A stretch of DNA of 64,000 nt from Acidobacteriota bacterium (lineage in GTDB: Bacteria; Acidobacteriota; Terriglobia; Acidiferrales; UBA7541), in contig PMTV01000014.1 in assembly GCA_003167215.1 (NCBI GenBank), positions 110,285 to 174,284 on the forward strand. The letters run 5' to 3'. Both the position numbers and the translations under genes were made by a program. The notes under the pieces are model-generated. The model ran no database searches, was not told the DNA's origin, and saw only the letters and a list, made by a program, of their open reading frames with translations. This document shows positions 11,801 through 22,153 of this stretch, in pieces. Every line of letters starts with the position of its first letter. Position 1 is the stretch's first letter.

Positions 11801-12476
11801 CGTAGTGGACGATATGGGATTTCCGGCCGGACTTTCGCGAACGATGATCGCGGATCTGACCGGAAAGCTGCCGCCGGGGACGCGGTTCATTCGCATCACC
11901 ACAAATCTGAAAATTTATTGGGATCGCATTCGCGTGGACAATTCCGCGGAGGATACGCCGTTCAAGACGACAGAAGTTCCGCTGGCCAAGGCGTATTTGC
12001 AGTTTCTCGGCTATCCGCGCGTGGTGGAAGGAAATCCGCGCAACGATTTGAGCTATATCTATGAGGACGTCAGCGAAACCGGGCCGTACACGCGGCAGAC
12101 CGGGAACTATACGCGGTACGGCGACGTCACAGATCTGCTTCGCGCGCCGGACGACGAATACGTGATTTTTGGTTCCGGCGACGAAGTAGTGGTCGATTTC
12201 GACCCCACGCATTTGCCGGAACTGCCGGACGGCTGGGCGCGCGACTATTTCTTCTATGCCAACGGATTCGCGAAGGACATGGATTTTTACGCAGCGCACG
12301 GCGACACTGTCTCGCCACTTCCCTTTCACACGCTCGTGCCTTATCCGTATCCGCAGGGAGTGGGCTATCCCGAGGATGAGCGCCATCTGAAATATATGTT
12401 GGAGTACAACACGCGCGGCGTTGCGGGCCCTGCGGGCGACAGCTTCCGATTCGATTACCCGGAAAAGCAGCCCTGA
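8835..12476 (+). CDS. Large TPR + FG-GAP + ASPIC/UnbV protein with a further C-terminal region of unknown function
   Basis: 1213 aa; likely start at ATG 8859 (MTRLKSRLRL). N-terminal TPR, middle FG-GAP (DYDGDGRPDIFLV), UnbV-like EFKGTNDNKTGIGTKVEM, then about 400 aa not assigned. Confidence 0.8.
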   Translation: MDTSSEDCMTRLKSRLRLARTIVALLVITGAPAGVLPGAAQQMKRAHAPKSADPTPAEQEEARAASHAQIIRENNFGVALMNRQQFEQALGKFQRSCILEPQSDVGCVNAGIALLNMQRFDEARPILSKSAERDPRNPRVWFNLGLLEKALGNSDAAIENFQKVAQLDAYDADAQYFLGLVYSQEHEYDKAIAAFTHAIELNPFQVSAEFGVAQALQRKDDTARAKEHFDRFQHLISEKLGKPVSFIYGEQGKYSLAESMMPAPEPVPPAVPVHFVNVTSLSGLPVRLEATQAEQRTPSNATKRPGKVVREEVAPESVASFLGSGACIIDYDGDGRPDIFLVDADGQGNAALYKNEGGGRFVNVTRQAKLEIHGLGMGCAVGDYDNDGMPDLAVSTNGGVLLFHNEGKGTFKDVTKEVGIEMVGLAMGVTFIDYDHDGDLDLYVTRFNDFPLANSAEPFSFPADATAAGNVLWRNNGNGTFTNWTAESGLAGSAPSVGAIGSDLNNDRAIDFVVTGWQKAPVAFMNPREGLFQATTPWATDMPAPTAGVTALDFDKDGWMDLAFTHWGTPGLSLWRNVQGKSFERVPLPDLEWMRGWGVAALDYDDDGWMDLVAVGENFSGDGRIVLLRNEGEKGFRDVTSEVGLDKIVLHNPRGVIAFDFDGDGSTDLLITQNHLPPVLLKNEGGNRYNWLRMEFKGTNDNKTGIGTKVEMSAGALQQKWEITGASGYLGQGSTDILAGLGSERGVDVVRLLWPTGVLQDEMEIPALKTDRITEIDRRGSSCPIVFVWNGRKFEFLADMIGPGIVGHWIAPNQHNTPDPEEYFKVAGSQVEAKDGLIQFRMVEPMEELDYLDQARLIAVDHPSDVEVYPNERFMTNPPFPKFRVIASFEAHPPLGAWDDGGHNLLPLLVERDHKYVTSFADAPYAGFAAMHTIELDIGPWDPSRPLRLLMDGFTDYFSASSMYAAWQAGIQPVPPYVEMLDDSANWVRVVDDMGFPAGLSRTMIADLTGKLPPGTRFIRITTNLKIYWDRIRVDNSAEDTPFKTTEVPLAKAYLQFLGYPRVVEGNPRNDLSYIYEDVSETGPYTRQTGNYTRYGDVTDLLRAPDDEYVIFGSGDEVVVDFDPTHLPELPDGWARDYFFYANGFAKDMDFYAAHGDTVSPLPFHTLVPYPYPQGVGYPEDERHLKYMLEYNTRGVAGPAGDSFRFDYPEKQP

Positions 12477-12636
12477 TTTAGGGTCGCGTGATTTAAACTG
12501 GGTCGCCATTGGGAAATCTCTAACGAGTTCCAGCTCAACGCACTTTGCCGTTTCCACTAAGTCCTCATGGCTTGATTGCAGGCGGGTGGCGTGATAATTT
12601 TGTATCTTCATTCGGAATTGCAGCAAACCACTCACG

Positions 12637-15033
12637 ATGTTGCCGTCGAAGCCAAACGATCACATTTCGAATGTTTCACAGGGCGAGCAAGACGCCTCCG
12701 CTGCCGGTGCGCGCGAACGTGTGTTCTGGAGGGTGGAAGGGAGCCTGCTGAATCTGACGGCAGTGCGGCCTGTGGCCTTTTTTGCGTGGAACTCGCAAAG
12801 CTTTTTGCAGCGGTGGACGCGCCGGGGAGGGATGGCTTTTCTCGCGATTGCGCGGCCCTTTCTTTACTGCACGAATCGCGTGTTCGCGACGCGGCTATTG
12901 CACAGCATTCTGCGCGGAGTCAGCCGCGATCGGCTGGACCTGTTGGGCGAAGAATTCTTTGAATATTTCCTGAAGCCGCGCCTGAAAAAAGAAGGGGTGG
13001 ATAAACTGGCGAAAACTCTGGCTTCGGGCGCGCCTGTGGTTCTGGTGAGCCAGGGCTTGGACCACATCATGCGGCCGCTCGCAAAGCATCTCGGCGTGCG
13101 GCAAATTGTTTGCAACCGTCTGGATTTTCGCAATGGCATGGCCACGGGACGCCTGCTCGATCCGGTAATCCGTCCGCGCGGCGCGTTCGCGAAAATCACG
13201 GGCAGGCAGCCGGACGGCAGGGTCTCGCGCAAAGCGCTGATACGCATTTTAGGATTCGCGAAACACCCCGGAGCGCTGGATGAAGCAATCCAAACGGACG
13301 AGCGCGCAGCACCTAAGGTCCATTTGCCGGTGGTTCATTTTGATTCCGGCAATGGTCTCAGACCATTTTCAGTGCGCGAGACGTTGCGCGGGAAAAATAT
13401 TTTGCTGATTGGAGCAACGGGATTTATCGGAAAAGTCTGGCTGTCGAATTTGCTGACCGACTTGCCGGAGATCGGCCGCATTTACCTGCTGGTTCGGCAC
13501 AACCGGACGGTAACTGCTCTGCAGCGATTTCAGCGCAAGATTGAAGAGTCTCCTGTCTTCGAGCCACTAGCCGAACGATACGGCAGCCGCTTTGCGCAAT
13601 TTTTACGCGAACGGATCGAAGTGGTCGATGGCGACGTCAGCACACCGGACCTGGGGTTTTCGCCCGAAATGCGCCAGCGGCTCGCGCGCTCTGTGGATGT
13701 AATCGTCAATAGCTCCGGGCTGACGGACTTCAATCCGGATTTGCGCGACGCGCTGGCGATGAACGTTCGCTCGACGGTATACGTACTGAATTTCCTGCGT
13801 GAATGCGATCATGCGTCCCTGCTGCATCTTTCCACCTGTTACGTGATCGGGCGCCGCGACGGCCGAATCCTGGAAACACTTCTGAAGAATTACACGCCCG
13901 TCGTCCTGCGCGATTATGACGCCGAAAAGGAATGGCAATCGCTCGAATCGCTGGTCCTCCAGACGGAAAAGCGCGCGGAGTCTGGAGAAGTGGCCGAAGA
14001 GCTTCGCCGCGCTGCGCTGAAAAAAGAGCACGCCGCAAAAGACCTTCACGGGGCGGCGCTGGAAAATCAAATTCGCAAAAACCGTGTCCGCTGGCTTCGC
14101 GATACCTTGACCGATGCGGGCTCGAGCCGCGCGAATGAACTCGGATGGCCGAACACTTATACGTTTACCAAAAGCATGTCGGAATCATTGATCCGACATT
14201 TTCTGGACCAGAATCCCGACGCGGCGATTGCGGTGGTGCGGCCGGCCATCGTGGAATCGTCCATCGAAAAACCCTTCCAGGGCTGGAATGAGGGCATTAA
14301 TACTTCCGCCTCGCTTTCTTATTTGCTCGGAACTTTCTTCCGCCAACTGCCGACGAATGAGAGCAAGTCTCTCGACCTGATTCCGGTGGACCTGGTGTGC
14401 CGGGGCATGACGCTGATCGCGGCGGCGCTAATCGCGCGACGCAACGCTCGCGTCTATCAACTGGCAACTTCCATCGCGAACCCGTGCGACATGCGCCGAT
14501 CAATCGAGTTGACGGGCTTGGGGCACCGTAGATTTTATCGCGCGCAGACGGATTTGAATCAGCGGATGCGCTTAAAATTCGATGCTATTCCCGTTTCAAA
14601 AGCGCGGTATGACAAGCTTTCGGCCCCGGCCCAGAGAACCATCGTGCAGGCGATTAATCGCGCGGCGGAGCCGTTTGCTTCGCGTCCGCCTCTCGCTCGG
14701 CAGGAACGCGATCTTGAAAAAGTAATCAAGCTAATTTCCCTGTTCGAACCATTCATCCTGCACAACGATCACAATTTCGAAGCGGTGAACGTCGAACAGT
14801 TAAGCGCCGCGCTGCCCGCCGCGGAACAAGCCGATTTCGGCTATGACGCACGCGCGCTTGATTGGTGGGACTATTGGATCAACGTGCACATTCCGGCCCT
14901 GCGAAAGTGGTGCTATCCTCTCATCGAAGGACGCCAACTGGAATCTCGTCCGCGGCGCTCCGTGCAACTCGCGGGACAACCCGAGACGAATGCCGCGGAA
15001 GCGGCGAGTTCGGCTTCCACAGCGGCGTCCTGA
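12637..15033 (+). CDS. Degenerate HAD-like domain fused to an NAD(P)-dependent fatty acyl reductase (extended SDR, male-sterility type)
   Basis: N-terminus [13 protein letters not shown] aligns with the HAD motif FFDVDGTLL but lacks the Asp residues; Rossmann [25 protein letters not shown] (YxxxK) catalytic motif. Confidence 0.75.
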   Translation: MLPSKPNDHISNVSQGEQDASAAGARERVFWRVEGSLLNLTAVRPVAFFAWNSQSFLQRWTRRGGMAFLAIARPFLYCTNRVFATRLLHSILRGVSRDRLDLLGEEFFEYFLKPRLKKEGVDKLAKTLASGAPVVLVSQGLDHIMRPLAKHLGVRQIVCNRLDFRNGMATGRLLDPVIRPRGAFAKITGRQPDGRVSRKALIRILGFAKHPGALDEAIQTDERAAPKVHLPVVHFDSGNGLRPFSVRETLRGKNILLIGATGFIGKVWLSNLLTDLPEIGRIYLLVRHNRTVTALQRFQRKIEESPVFEPLAERYGSRFAQFLRERIEVVDGDVSTPDLGFSPEMRQRLARSVDVIVNSSGLTDFNPDLRDALAMNVRSTVYVLNFLRECDHASLLHLSTCYVIGRRDGRILETLLKNYTPVVLRDYDAEKEWQSLESLVLQTEKRAESGEVAEELRRAALKKEHAAKDLHGAALENQIRKNRVRWLRDTLTDAGSSRANELGWPNTYTFTKSMSESLIRHFLDQNPDAAIAVVRPAIVESSIEKPFQGWNEGINTSASLSYLLGTFFRQLPTNESKSLDLIPVDLVCRGMTLIAAALIARRNARVYQLATSIANPCDMRRSIELTGLGHRRFYRAQTDLNQRMRLKFDAIPVSKARYDKLSAPAQRTIVQAINRAAEPFASRPPLARQERDLEKVIKLISLFEPFILHNDHNFEAVNVEQLSAALPAAEQADFGYDARALDWWDYWINVHIPALRKWCYPLIEGRQLESRPRRSVQLAGQPETNAAEAASSASTAAS

Positions 15034-15041
15034 CACACAAC

Positions 15042-16211
15042 GTGGCCATCCTTCTGACCGGATCCACCGGCTATATTGGCGCACATATCGCGTCGAACCT
15101 GCTTGCGGGCCATTCCGAGCCGCTGAACCTGCTGGTCCGCGCGCGCAGCGAGCAAGAAGCGCAGGAACGTCTCTGGCGCTCGCTGCAACTGCATCTGGAA
15201 TTCGCGCTTTTCGAAGAATATTTGAATTCACGCGTCAATATATTCCGCGGCGATCTGACGGATGCGCACTTCGGCCTTGCTGACGACGATTACACGCGCC
15301 TGGTCCACACCACCGATTCGATCATTCATTGCGCTGCATCGCTGAATCGCAAGTCCGAGAAAAGCTGCCTCAACGTGAATCTGCGCGGGACGCTGGAAGT
15401 GATTCAACTCGCGACGCGCGCTCGCGACCACCATGGGCTTCGTAGGTTCAGCCACGTGAGCACGGTGGCCGTCGCAGGGCAGCGTTTGGACGAAGTGGTC
15501 CAGGAAGACACCGCAATCGATTGGAACCGCTCGGACTACGATCCCTACGCGCGCACGAAAAAATTCTGCGAACACATGGTCCGGCAGTTGCTACCCGACG
15601 TCCAGCGCACGATTTTCCGGCCAAGCATCGTGCTGGGAGATAGCCGCCGTCCGGAGACGAACCAATTCGACATGGTTCGCGCGTTCGTCTTCTTGGCCGG
15701 GCTTCCGGCTCTTCCCTTCCGGCCTACAGCGCGCATCGATATCGTGCCGGTGGACTTCGTCGCCGATGCGGTTGCGACGCTGCATCAGAAAGAACGGCCT
15801 GCGCACGAAATCTATCATTTATCCTCGGGTACGGATTCCGAGACATTCGTGGAATTGACGGATGCGCTTTCCAAAGCACAGGGAAAACGCGGTCCTGTCT
15901 TCGCGCCGAGCCTCGAAGGTCCGTCGTCCAAAATGGTGAACGCGCTCGCGGGCCGCGCAGGAAAAATCGGCGGACTGGCCACACTAATGAAAGTATTTCT
16001 TCCCTACCTGGTGTGGAACACAGTGTTTGACAATAGCCGCGTGGTTGAAGAAATGGGCCGCCGTCCCGCGCCGTTTTCGCAATATTGTTTTCCCCTGCTG
16101 AAATTCAGCCGCGAAAATAATTTTCTGTATAAGTACCGCAACTGGCCGCCGGAGACTTCCGCACATAACGCGTCACCTGAGGCCAGCGCCGCGCGGGATT
16201 CCGGCCGATGA
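15042..16211 (+). CDS. Thioester-reductase-like / extended SDR family oxidoreductase
   Basis: GTG start at 15042 gives [26 protein letters not shown] catalytic motif. The ORF-track ATG at 14862 would overlap the upstream CDS by about 170 nt. Confidence 0.75.
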   Translation: MAILLTGSTGYIGAHIASNLLAGHSEPLNLLVRARSEQEAQERLWRSLQLHLEFALFEEYLNSRVNIFRGDLTDAHFGLADDDYTRLVHTTDSIIHCAASLNRKSEKSCLNVNLRGTLEVIQLATRARDHHGLRRFSHVSTVAVAGQRLDEVVQEDTAIDWNRSDYDPYARTKKFCEHMVRQLLPDVQRTIFRPSIVLGDSRRPETNQFDMVRAFVFLAGLPALPFRPTARIDIVPVDFVADAVATLHQKERPAHEIYHLSSGTDSETFVELTDALSKAQGKRGPVFAPSLEGPSSKMVNALAGRAGKIGGLATLMKVFLPYLVWNTVFDNSRVVEEMGRRPAPFSQYCFPLLKFSRENNFLYKYRNWPPETSAHNASPEASAARDSGR

Positions 16212-17632
16212 CCGACCTTTTTCTCGAGGGCTGGGTCAGCGGCCTGATTGAATTAAACAAGCTCGAATGGATGCTGGGTGCCGGCGAATCGTGGAAGCCC
16301 GGCACGAAGCTAAAACTGCTGTTTGCAACCTACAATGGTACGCGTAACACGGGTTCTGATGTGCGCGTGGAAGAAATCCTGCGGCAGGTGCGGCGCATCC
16401 TGGGCCCGGAAAACGTCGCTCTTAGCGTGATGTCGCAGAGTTTCGATCTTACGCGCGGTTATTTTGGCGACGCGAAACAAGTGTACCTTCCCGACGTCTT
16501 TCCTCCATTTCTGCATTCTGAGGTGAGAAAAAATGACGGCGTGGTGGCGTGCGAAGGTTCCATGTTCAAGAGTAAATTCGCCAATGCGCTGACCACAATG
16601 ATGATCGGGGCCCTGGGTATCGCCGCAGCACAAAACAAGCTTAGCGTCGCATTTGGCGCCGAAGCGGGCGAAATGGATCCGCTGCTGCAGAAGATGTGCG
16701 GGCGATATTGCCGCGATTCACTGGTGATCACCCGCAATATCGAGTCGCAAGACGTTCTCGGTAAGCTCGGGGTTCCTACGGAACTGGGAACTGATACAGC
16801 GTGGACCTTCGAACCACTCGGCCCGGAATACGGACGCAAAACGCTGCTTGATGCGGGATGGGACGGGAAATTGCCGGTGCTTGCGATATGTCCCATTAAT
16901 CCATTCTGGTGGCCGGTGAAAGCATCGCTCGCAAAATGGATGGCGCATTCGTTTACTGGAGCTTACAAGGATAGCTATTACCGCACGATTTATTTCCATC
17001 GTTCGGGACGCGAAGTGGATGCCGCGTATGAGAAATACTTGACGGCTATGGCAAACGGCGTTGCGCGCTACAAACAATCACGCTCAGTTTTCCCCATTTT
17101 GATCGCCATGGAAATGCTCGACCGCGATGCATGCGAGCGTGTGGCGCAGAAACTCGGCGGCGCTCCCGTTTTCGCATCGGACCGATATAACATGTACGAA
17201 CTCGTGAGTATCTTGCGAAGCTGCGACCGGATGCTTTCTTCGCGTTACCATGCCATCGTGACGTCGATGCCGGCGGGCGTCCCCTCGGCGGGAGTGACGA
17301 TGGACGAGCGCATACGCAATCTAATGCGCGAACGCGGGCATGAGAATCTGTTGTCGCGCGTGGACGACCCTGATCTGGAGGATAGAATCGTTGCGTCGCT
17401 CAATGTCCTTGATTCCCAAACTAAAGAAATTCAAGACGCCATTGGGCGGACCGTCGCTCGTAATCTGCAATTGATGGCGCGCATGGGCGTCTATTTCGAG
17501 GAGCAGGTCGCGCGACGATATCCCGAGTTCCCTGTCCGCCGCGGCGTGCTCGCGTGGCAGGATTACCTCCCGCCGCTCAGTGACGGCCTGTGCAGATTGC
17601 TCGAAAAGCACAGCGGTGTGCCGGCATGTTGA
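16208..17632 (+). CDS. Polysaccharide pyruvyl transferase family protein
   Basis: [20 protein letters not shown] and [30 protein letters not shown] patterns; 4-nt overlap with the upstream CDS. Confidence 0.7.
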   Translation: MTDLFLEGWVSGLIELNKLEWMLGAGESWKPGTKLKLLFATYNGTRNTGSDVRVEEILRQVRRILGPENVALSVMSQSFDLTRGYFGDAKQVYLPDVFPPFLHSEVRKNDGVVACEGSMFKSKFANALTTMMIGALGIAAAQNKLSVAFGAEAGEMDPLLQKMCGRYCRDSLVITRNIESQDVLGKLGVPTELGTDTAWTFEPLGPEYGRKTLLDAGWDGKLPVLAICPINPFWWPVKASLAKWMAHSFTGAYKDSYYRTIYFHRSGREVDAAYEKYLTAMANGVARYKQSRSVFPILIAMEMLDRDACERVAQKLGGAPVFASDRYNMYELVSILRSCDRMLSSRYHAIVTSMPAGVPSAGVTMDERIRNLMRERGHENLLSRVDDPDLEDRIVASLNVLDSQTKEIQDAIGRTVARNLQLMARMGVYFEEQVARRYPEFPVRRGVLAWQDYLPPLSDGLCRLLEKHSGVPAC

Positions 17633-17644
17633 AGGCTGCGTAGC

Positions 17645-19309
17645 ATGACCTTTCTAGAAAACATTTTCGAAAGACTTCAACAAGCCGGCCCTGCGCCGGT
17701 CTTGCGCGAAATACGACACGGCAAAATGAATTCCGTATCGGGAGACGAGTTGCTGGGTATGGTGCAGGAGGCCAGGAACTTCCTGATCTCACGCGGCATG
17801 AAAAGAGGAGATCGCTGCGCTCTGCTTGCCTCGAACAGCATTCGCTGGGTGGCGCTGGATCTCGCCATGATGGCCGAAGAGATCATCGTTGTGCCGTTGT
17901 ATTCGCGCCAAGCCCCTGCGGAGCTGGTCGCCATGATGAAAGATTCATCGCCCGTGCGAATCTGCTGCTCCACTGCTGCGCGTTCCGCAGAAATCAAGAA
18001 TCACTGGGCGGCAGCGCCTCACATAACGCTGCTCGATAGCATCTTCGCCGGCGAGACTCAGAAGCCCACGCCGCCCAAACATCACGCGGATTCAGATATC
18101 CTGACGATCATCTACACCTCCGGAACGTCGGGCGAGCCAAAGGGCGTTGTGTTAAATGCAGGAAACGTAGCCCACATGTTGGGGTGTACAAACGCGCGCC
18201 TCGATCAGCTCATGGGCCAGCACGCTGCCGCCAAGGCGCCGGACGAAATCTTCCATTACTTGCCATTCTGTTTTGCGGCCTCTTGGATCCTGCTGCTCAC
18301 CGCTCTATCGCGGAGCAGCGTGATGACGCTTTCGACGGACGTCTCGAAACTGAGCGATGATTTAAAATTGTGCACGCCGGATTATTTTCTGAACGTTCCC
18401 ACGCTTCTTGAGCGAGTGCGCGGCAAAATCACCGAGACGATTCAGAAGCGCGGAGGTTTTGCGGCCCTTGTTTTCGCGCGCGCGCAGCAGGCATATCTGC
18501 GTCAACGGAATAGCGATTCGCGTTTGTTCGACCGGCCGTGGTTAGGGCTCGCAAAACGGATAATGTTTCCGGAGATTCGCAAGAGCATCGGGACAAGATT
18601 GAAGGCGTTGATTTGCGGTTCCGCCCCGCTCTCAATCGAAACACAACTTTTTTTTATGATGCTCGGAATACCTGTGCTGCAGGCATACGGACTCACGGAA
18701 ACGACGGCGATCTGCACGCTGGACGATCCGCTACACGCCGTACCAGGGCGCGTGGGGCCGGCAGTTCCCGGAGTCGAAATGAGGCTGACCGAAAGTGGAG
18801 AGATTTTGGTTCGCGGTCCGAATGTATTTCCAGGCTATTGGCAGCGCCCGGAGGCCACAGCAAAGGCCATCCAGGACGGCTGGTTTCACACAGGCGATCA
18901 AGGTGATGTCGACGCAACAGGAAACTGGCGCATCACGGGACGCTTAAAAAATCTCATCATCCTAAATTCGGGGCACAACGTTGCGCCCGAACCGCTAGAA
19001 GAAGAGCTGGCGCGTCATGTACAGGAGGCTCAACGGATCATCCTGGTTGGGAATCAGCGAAGCTTTTTGGCAGCGTTGGTGACTGCCACTTCTTCGAATG
19101 GCTTAACGGATGCGGACGTGCAGTTCGCAATCGAACACGTAAACGGCGATCTGCCGCACTACAAGCAGATTCGAGCGTTTGTCATTCTTCCAGAGCCGCT
19201 CAGTGCGGAAAACGGGTTGTTGACGACAAATGGCAAGCTCAAGCGCGACGCAATCGCAACGCGCTTCTCGGCTGAGATCGAGCAGCTCTATCAGAAGAAA
19301 CCTGCATGA
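17645..19309 (+). CDS. AMP-dependent acyl-CoA/ACP synthetase (long-chain type)
   Basis: P-loop-like LTIIYTSGTSGEPKGVVL; QAYGLTETTAICT; GWFHTGDQGDVDATGNWRITGRLKNLI. Confidence 0.9.
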   Translation: MTFLENIFERLQQAGPAPVLREIRHGKMNSVSGDELLGMVQEARNFLISRGMKRGDRCALLASNSIRWVALDLAMMAEEIIVVPLYSRQAPAELVAMMKDSSPVRICCSTAARSAEIKNHWAAAPHITLLDSIFAGETQKPTPPKHHADSDILTIIYTSGTSGEPKGVVLNAGNVAHMLGCTNARLDQLMGQHAAAKAPDEIFHYLPFCFAASWILLLTALSRSSVMTLSTDVSKLSDDLKLCTPDYFLNVPTLLERVRGKITETIQKRGGFAALVFARAQQAYLRQRNSDSRLFDRPWLGLAKRIMFPEIRKSIGTRLKALICGSAPLSIETQLFFMMLGIPVLQAYGLTETTAICTLDDPLHAVPGRVGPAVPGVEMRLTESGEILVRGPNVFPGYWQRPEATAKAIQDGWFHTGDQGDVDATGNWRITGRLKNLIILNSGHNVAPEPLEEELARHVQEAQRIILVGNQRSFLAALVTATSSNGLTDADVQFAIEHVNGDLPHYKQIRAFVILPEPLSAENGLLTTNGKLKRDAIATRFSAEIEQLYQKKPA

Positions 19310-20109
19310 AGACATTTCAAGGCAAGACACTTTCGTGGCGGATTGCCGATGGCGTGATTGAGCTGACGCTCGATCACGCTCCGTGCAACGAAATCGGCTT
19401 GGCCATGCTGGCTGATCTCGAACAATTCGTCGCCGCCCTGGGCACATTAAAAGACGAGGCGCACGCGCTGATCATTTTCAGCGCTCGGAGCGAAGGCTTT
19501 TGCGCGGGCGGTGACCTGCGCGAACTCTTTCGTCTTTCCCAAGAAGTTACCGGTGCAGAGCGGCTCAGCGGCCTGCGCAACTTTATCGAACGCATTCACC
19601 GCGTGATGAACGCCCTGGATGAAGCGCCATTCACTACGATTGCCGCGGTCAACGGACTCACGTTTGGCGGCGGCTTCGAACTTGCGCTTACGTGCGATCT
19701 GATCGTCGCGGATAAAATGGCGCGTTTCTGCTTTCCGGAGTTGCGCTTGGGGCTGATACCGGGGTTCGGCGGTATTCCGCGCCTCAAACGGGACTTGGGA
19801 AACGCGGTTGTTCGCGACCTAATTCTCACTGGCCGCAGCATTAACGCTGCCAAGGCGCAATCTGCCGGTATCGTCAGCCAAGTAGCGGCCGAAGGAGACT
19901 CGCTCCGTGTGGCACGTGAAACAGCCGCCCAATTGAAAAAGTTTGACCAAAACACGGCTTTGGCCGCCAAGCGTTTTATCAAACAGATCCCGCACGAAGA
20001 GTTGCGACGCGAAATTGATATCTTTTGCGAGCTATTCATGCGGCCGGCCGTTGAAAAGGGACTGCGAAAGTTTGTGGAAAGCAAAGACGCGTTGCCCTAT
20101 CTGCCGTAG
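19306..20109 (+). CDS. Enoyl-CoA hydratase/isomerase family protein
   Basis: Crotonase fold signatures SEGFCAGGDLRELF and VNGLTFGGGFELALTCDLIVADKMARFCFPELRLGLIPGFGG; 4-nt overlap with the upstream CDS. Confidence 0.88.
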   Translation: MKTFQGKTLSWRIADGVIELTLDHAPCNEIGLAMLADLEQFVAALGTLKDEAHALIIFSARSEGFCAGGDLRELFRLSQEVTGAERLSGLRNFIERIHRVMNALDEAPFTTIAAVNGLTFGGGFELALTCDLIVADKMARFCFPELRLGLIPGFGGIPRLKRDLGNAVVRDLILTGRSINAAKAQSAGIVSQVAAEGDSLRVARETAAQLKKFDQNTALAAKRFIKQIPHEELRREIDIFCELFMRPAVEKGLRKFVESKDALPYLP

Positions 20110-20167
20110 CTTTTAGGACGGAACGCAGCGGCGGAATTGCGGCTCTATTTGTGGCAACATAGAAGCT

Positions 20168-20410
20168 ATGAGCTCCTTACAGAGCACGACCGAAGAAGTA
20201 CTACGGCTCGCAGCTGAACACTTCAAGGTGCCGCGAGAGCAACTTGCTCCCGACGATGATTTCTTCAAGAAACTCGGCATCAACAGCCTGCAGGCCCTCG
20301 ATTTGCTCACGCGAATCGAGCACCACTTCAAAATCGAGCTTCCTGACTACGAGCTTCAGGGCGTCAGCGATTTCCGCACGCTCGCCGAGCGCATTCAGTT
20401 GCGCCTCTGA
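20168..20410 (+). CDS. Acyl carrier protein
   Basis: 80 aa; phosphopantetheine site [25 protein letters not shown]. Confidence 0.85.
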   Translation: MSSLQSTTEEVLRLAAEHFKVPREQLAPDDDFFKKLGINSLQALDLLTRIEHHFKIELPDYELQGVSDFRTLAERIQLRL

Positions 20411-22119
20411 TGCTTAACCTCCGCGAATATCGGTCATTGGGCGAAGCTTTGCGCGCGGCGTTGGAGCGCTGGCCCAATGAGGTTTGCCTGATCGAAGCGG
20501 ACCGCGAACGCGAGAACGCGCGATTTACCTATCGTCAATTCCAGGAAGCTGCGCTGCCGCTCGCGAGCGCGTTGCAGGGTGCGGGGCTTCAGAGCGGCAC
20601 GCGTGCTGCGATTATCATGACCAATCAGTCGAAATGGCTGATTTCCGCCTATGCAATTTTCTTCTGCGGTGGCGTACTTGTCCCGCTCGATTACAAGCTC
20701 ACCGCTGCGGAAGAACTCCAACTGCTAGCGCATTCGAAAGCTGAGTTTCTAGTCGTCGAATACCATCTCTGGCGCGCGATCATGCAGACGGAGCGGTTTA
20801 AGGATTTGGCTACTCGTGTTGTGCTCGTGACAGAAGCTCCCGGCGGCGCTGATCTTGGCGGCGCAAACCGCTGGGAGGAATTCATCGCGGCTCGCGAACC
20901 AGTCTTTACGCCACGAAGCCGCCAAGACCCGGCCTGCATCGTCTATTCGTCGGGCACCGGAGGGAGGCCCAAGGGCTGCCTCTTAACGCACGAAAATTAT
21001 CTTGAACAGTGCATAGCGCTGACTGCGTTGTACCCTTTTTCGCCGGGCGTGCGTTATTTGAGCATCTTGCCGACGAATCACGCGATTGATTTCATGATTG
21101 GGTTTATCGGCCCATTCACTTGCGGCGCGGCCGTGGTGCATTTGCGCACACTGCGCCCGGAATATATTCGCGAGGCTTTTACACGCTACAAAATTACTTA
21201 CATGACTCTCGTGCCGATGATCTTGAAGAATCTGGAACGCGGGCTGCGGCAGCGATTCGCCGATTTGCCAAAGGTTCGGCGTGGGGTTCTGAATGCTCTC
21301 ATTGCGACAAACCGCGCGCTCACGCGCCGGCGGCCAAATCTAAGATTGAGCCGAGCTCTGCTTCGCCAGGTGCACGGCGCTTTTGGCGGCGAATTGCGTG
21401 CGTTCTTTGTTGGCGGAGCTTTCACCGAGCCATCAACGCTTCAGTTTTTTTACGATCTGGGAATCCCGGTAGGAAACGGATATGGCTGCACGGAGGCCGG
21501 CACAGTCATCACGGTGAACGATTTCAAACCGTTTCGCGCTGATACCGTCGGAAGGCCGCTTCCAGGAATGGGAGTTAAGATTCTAAGCCCAGACGCCGAA
21601 GGAATCGGCGAAGTGGCCGCGCGCGGCAAAACGATCATGTCGGAATACATTGATGACCCTGAAATGACGGCGCAAACGATCGTGGATGGCTGGCTGATGA
21701 CCGGCGATTTGGGCCGCATCGACGCCACGGGTCACTTGCAGCTTTTCGGCCGCAAGAAAAACATGATCGTCACCGAAGAGGGCAAGAACATTTATCCCGA
21801 GGATATTGAGACCGCCTTCGAGGGCCTTGCGGTCAAGGAGTTTTGCGTGTTCGCGGCAAATTACCTGTGGCCGGCGCGTACGCTGTCGGGGGAGCAATTG
21901 GTTATCGTGCTTCATCCCGAAGCTGGGCAAGCAATCAGCGAGGATTTGGTTAGGAACCTTGCCGGGCGCAATCGCCGGCTGCTGAATTACAAACGCATCA
22001 GCGGCTACCTCGGATGGGAGCGAGATTTTCCGTTGACGGCATCTCTTAAAATTAAGCGCGGCGAGTTGGCGGAGCAGATCCGGACAAATTTCGACCGGTC
22101 TGCCGTGGTGTCTCTGTGA
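20410..22119 (+). CDS. AMP-dependent acyl-CoA/ACP synthetase
   Basis: [69 protein letters not shown] overlap with the ACP stop. Confidence 0.88.
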   Translation: MLNLREYRSLGEALRAALERWPNEVCLIEADRERENARFTYRQFQEAALPLASALQGAGLQSGTRAAIIMTNQSKWLISAYAIFFCGGVLVPLDYKLTAAEELQLLAHSKAEFLVVEYHLWRAIMQTERFKDLATRVVLVTEAPGGADLGGANRWEEFIAAREPVFTPRSRQDPACIVYSSGTGGRPKGCLLTHENYLEQCIALTALYPFSPGVRYLSILPTNHAIDFMIGFIGPFTCGAAVVHLRTLRPEYIREAFTRYKITYMTLVPMILKNLERGLRQRFADLPKVRRGVLNALIATNRALTRRRPNLRLSRALLRQVHGAFGGELRAFFVGGAFTEPSTLQFFYDLGIPVGNGYGCTEAGTVITVNDFKPFRADTVGRPLPGMGVKILSPDAEGIGEVAARGKTIMSEYIDDPEMTAQTIVDGWLMTGDLGRIDATGHLQLFGRKKNMIVTEEGKNIYPEDIETAFEGLAVKEFCVFAANYLWPARTLSGEQLVIVLHPEAGQAISEDLVRNLAGRNRRLLNYKRISGYLGWERDFPLTASLKIKRGELAEQIRTNFDRSAVVSL

Positions 22120-22153
22120 GAGCGGTGCATCGCCGCGTTATGGAGCCGGCCTG

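Noticed and set aside
11136-12635. 499-aa minus-strand ORF
   Set aside because: Antisense to the C-terminal part of the 1213-aa FG-GAP protein; low-complexity basic translation, no recognisable family.
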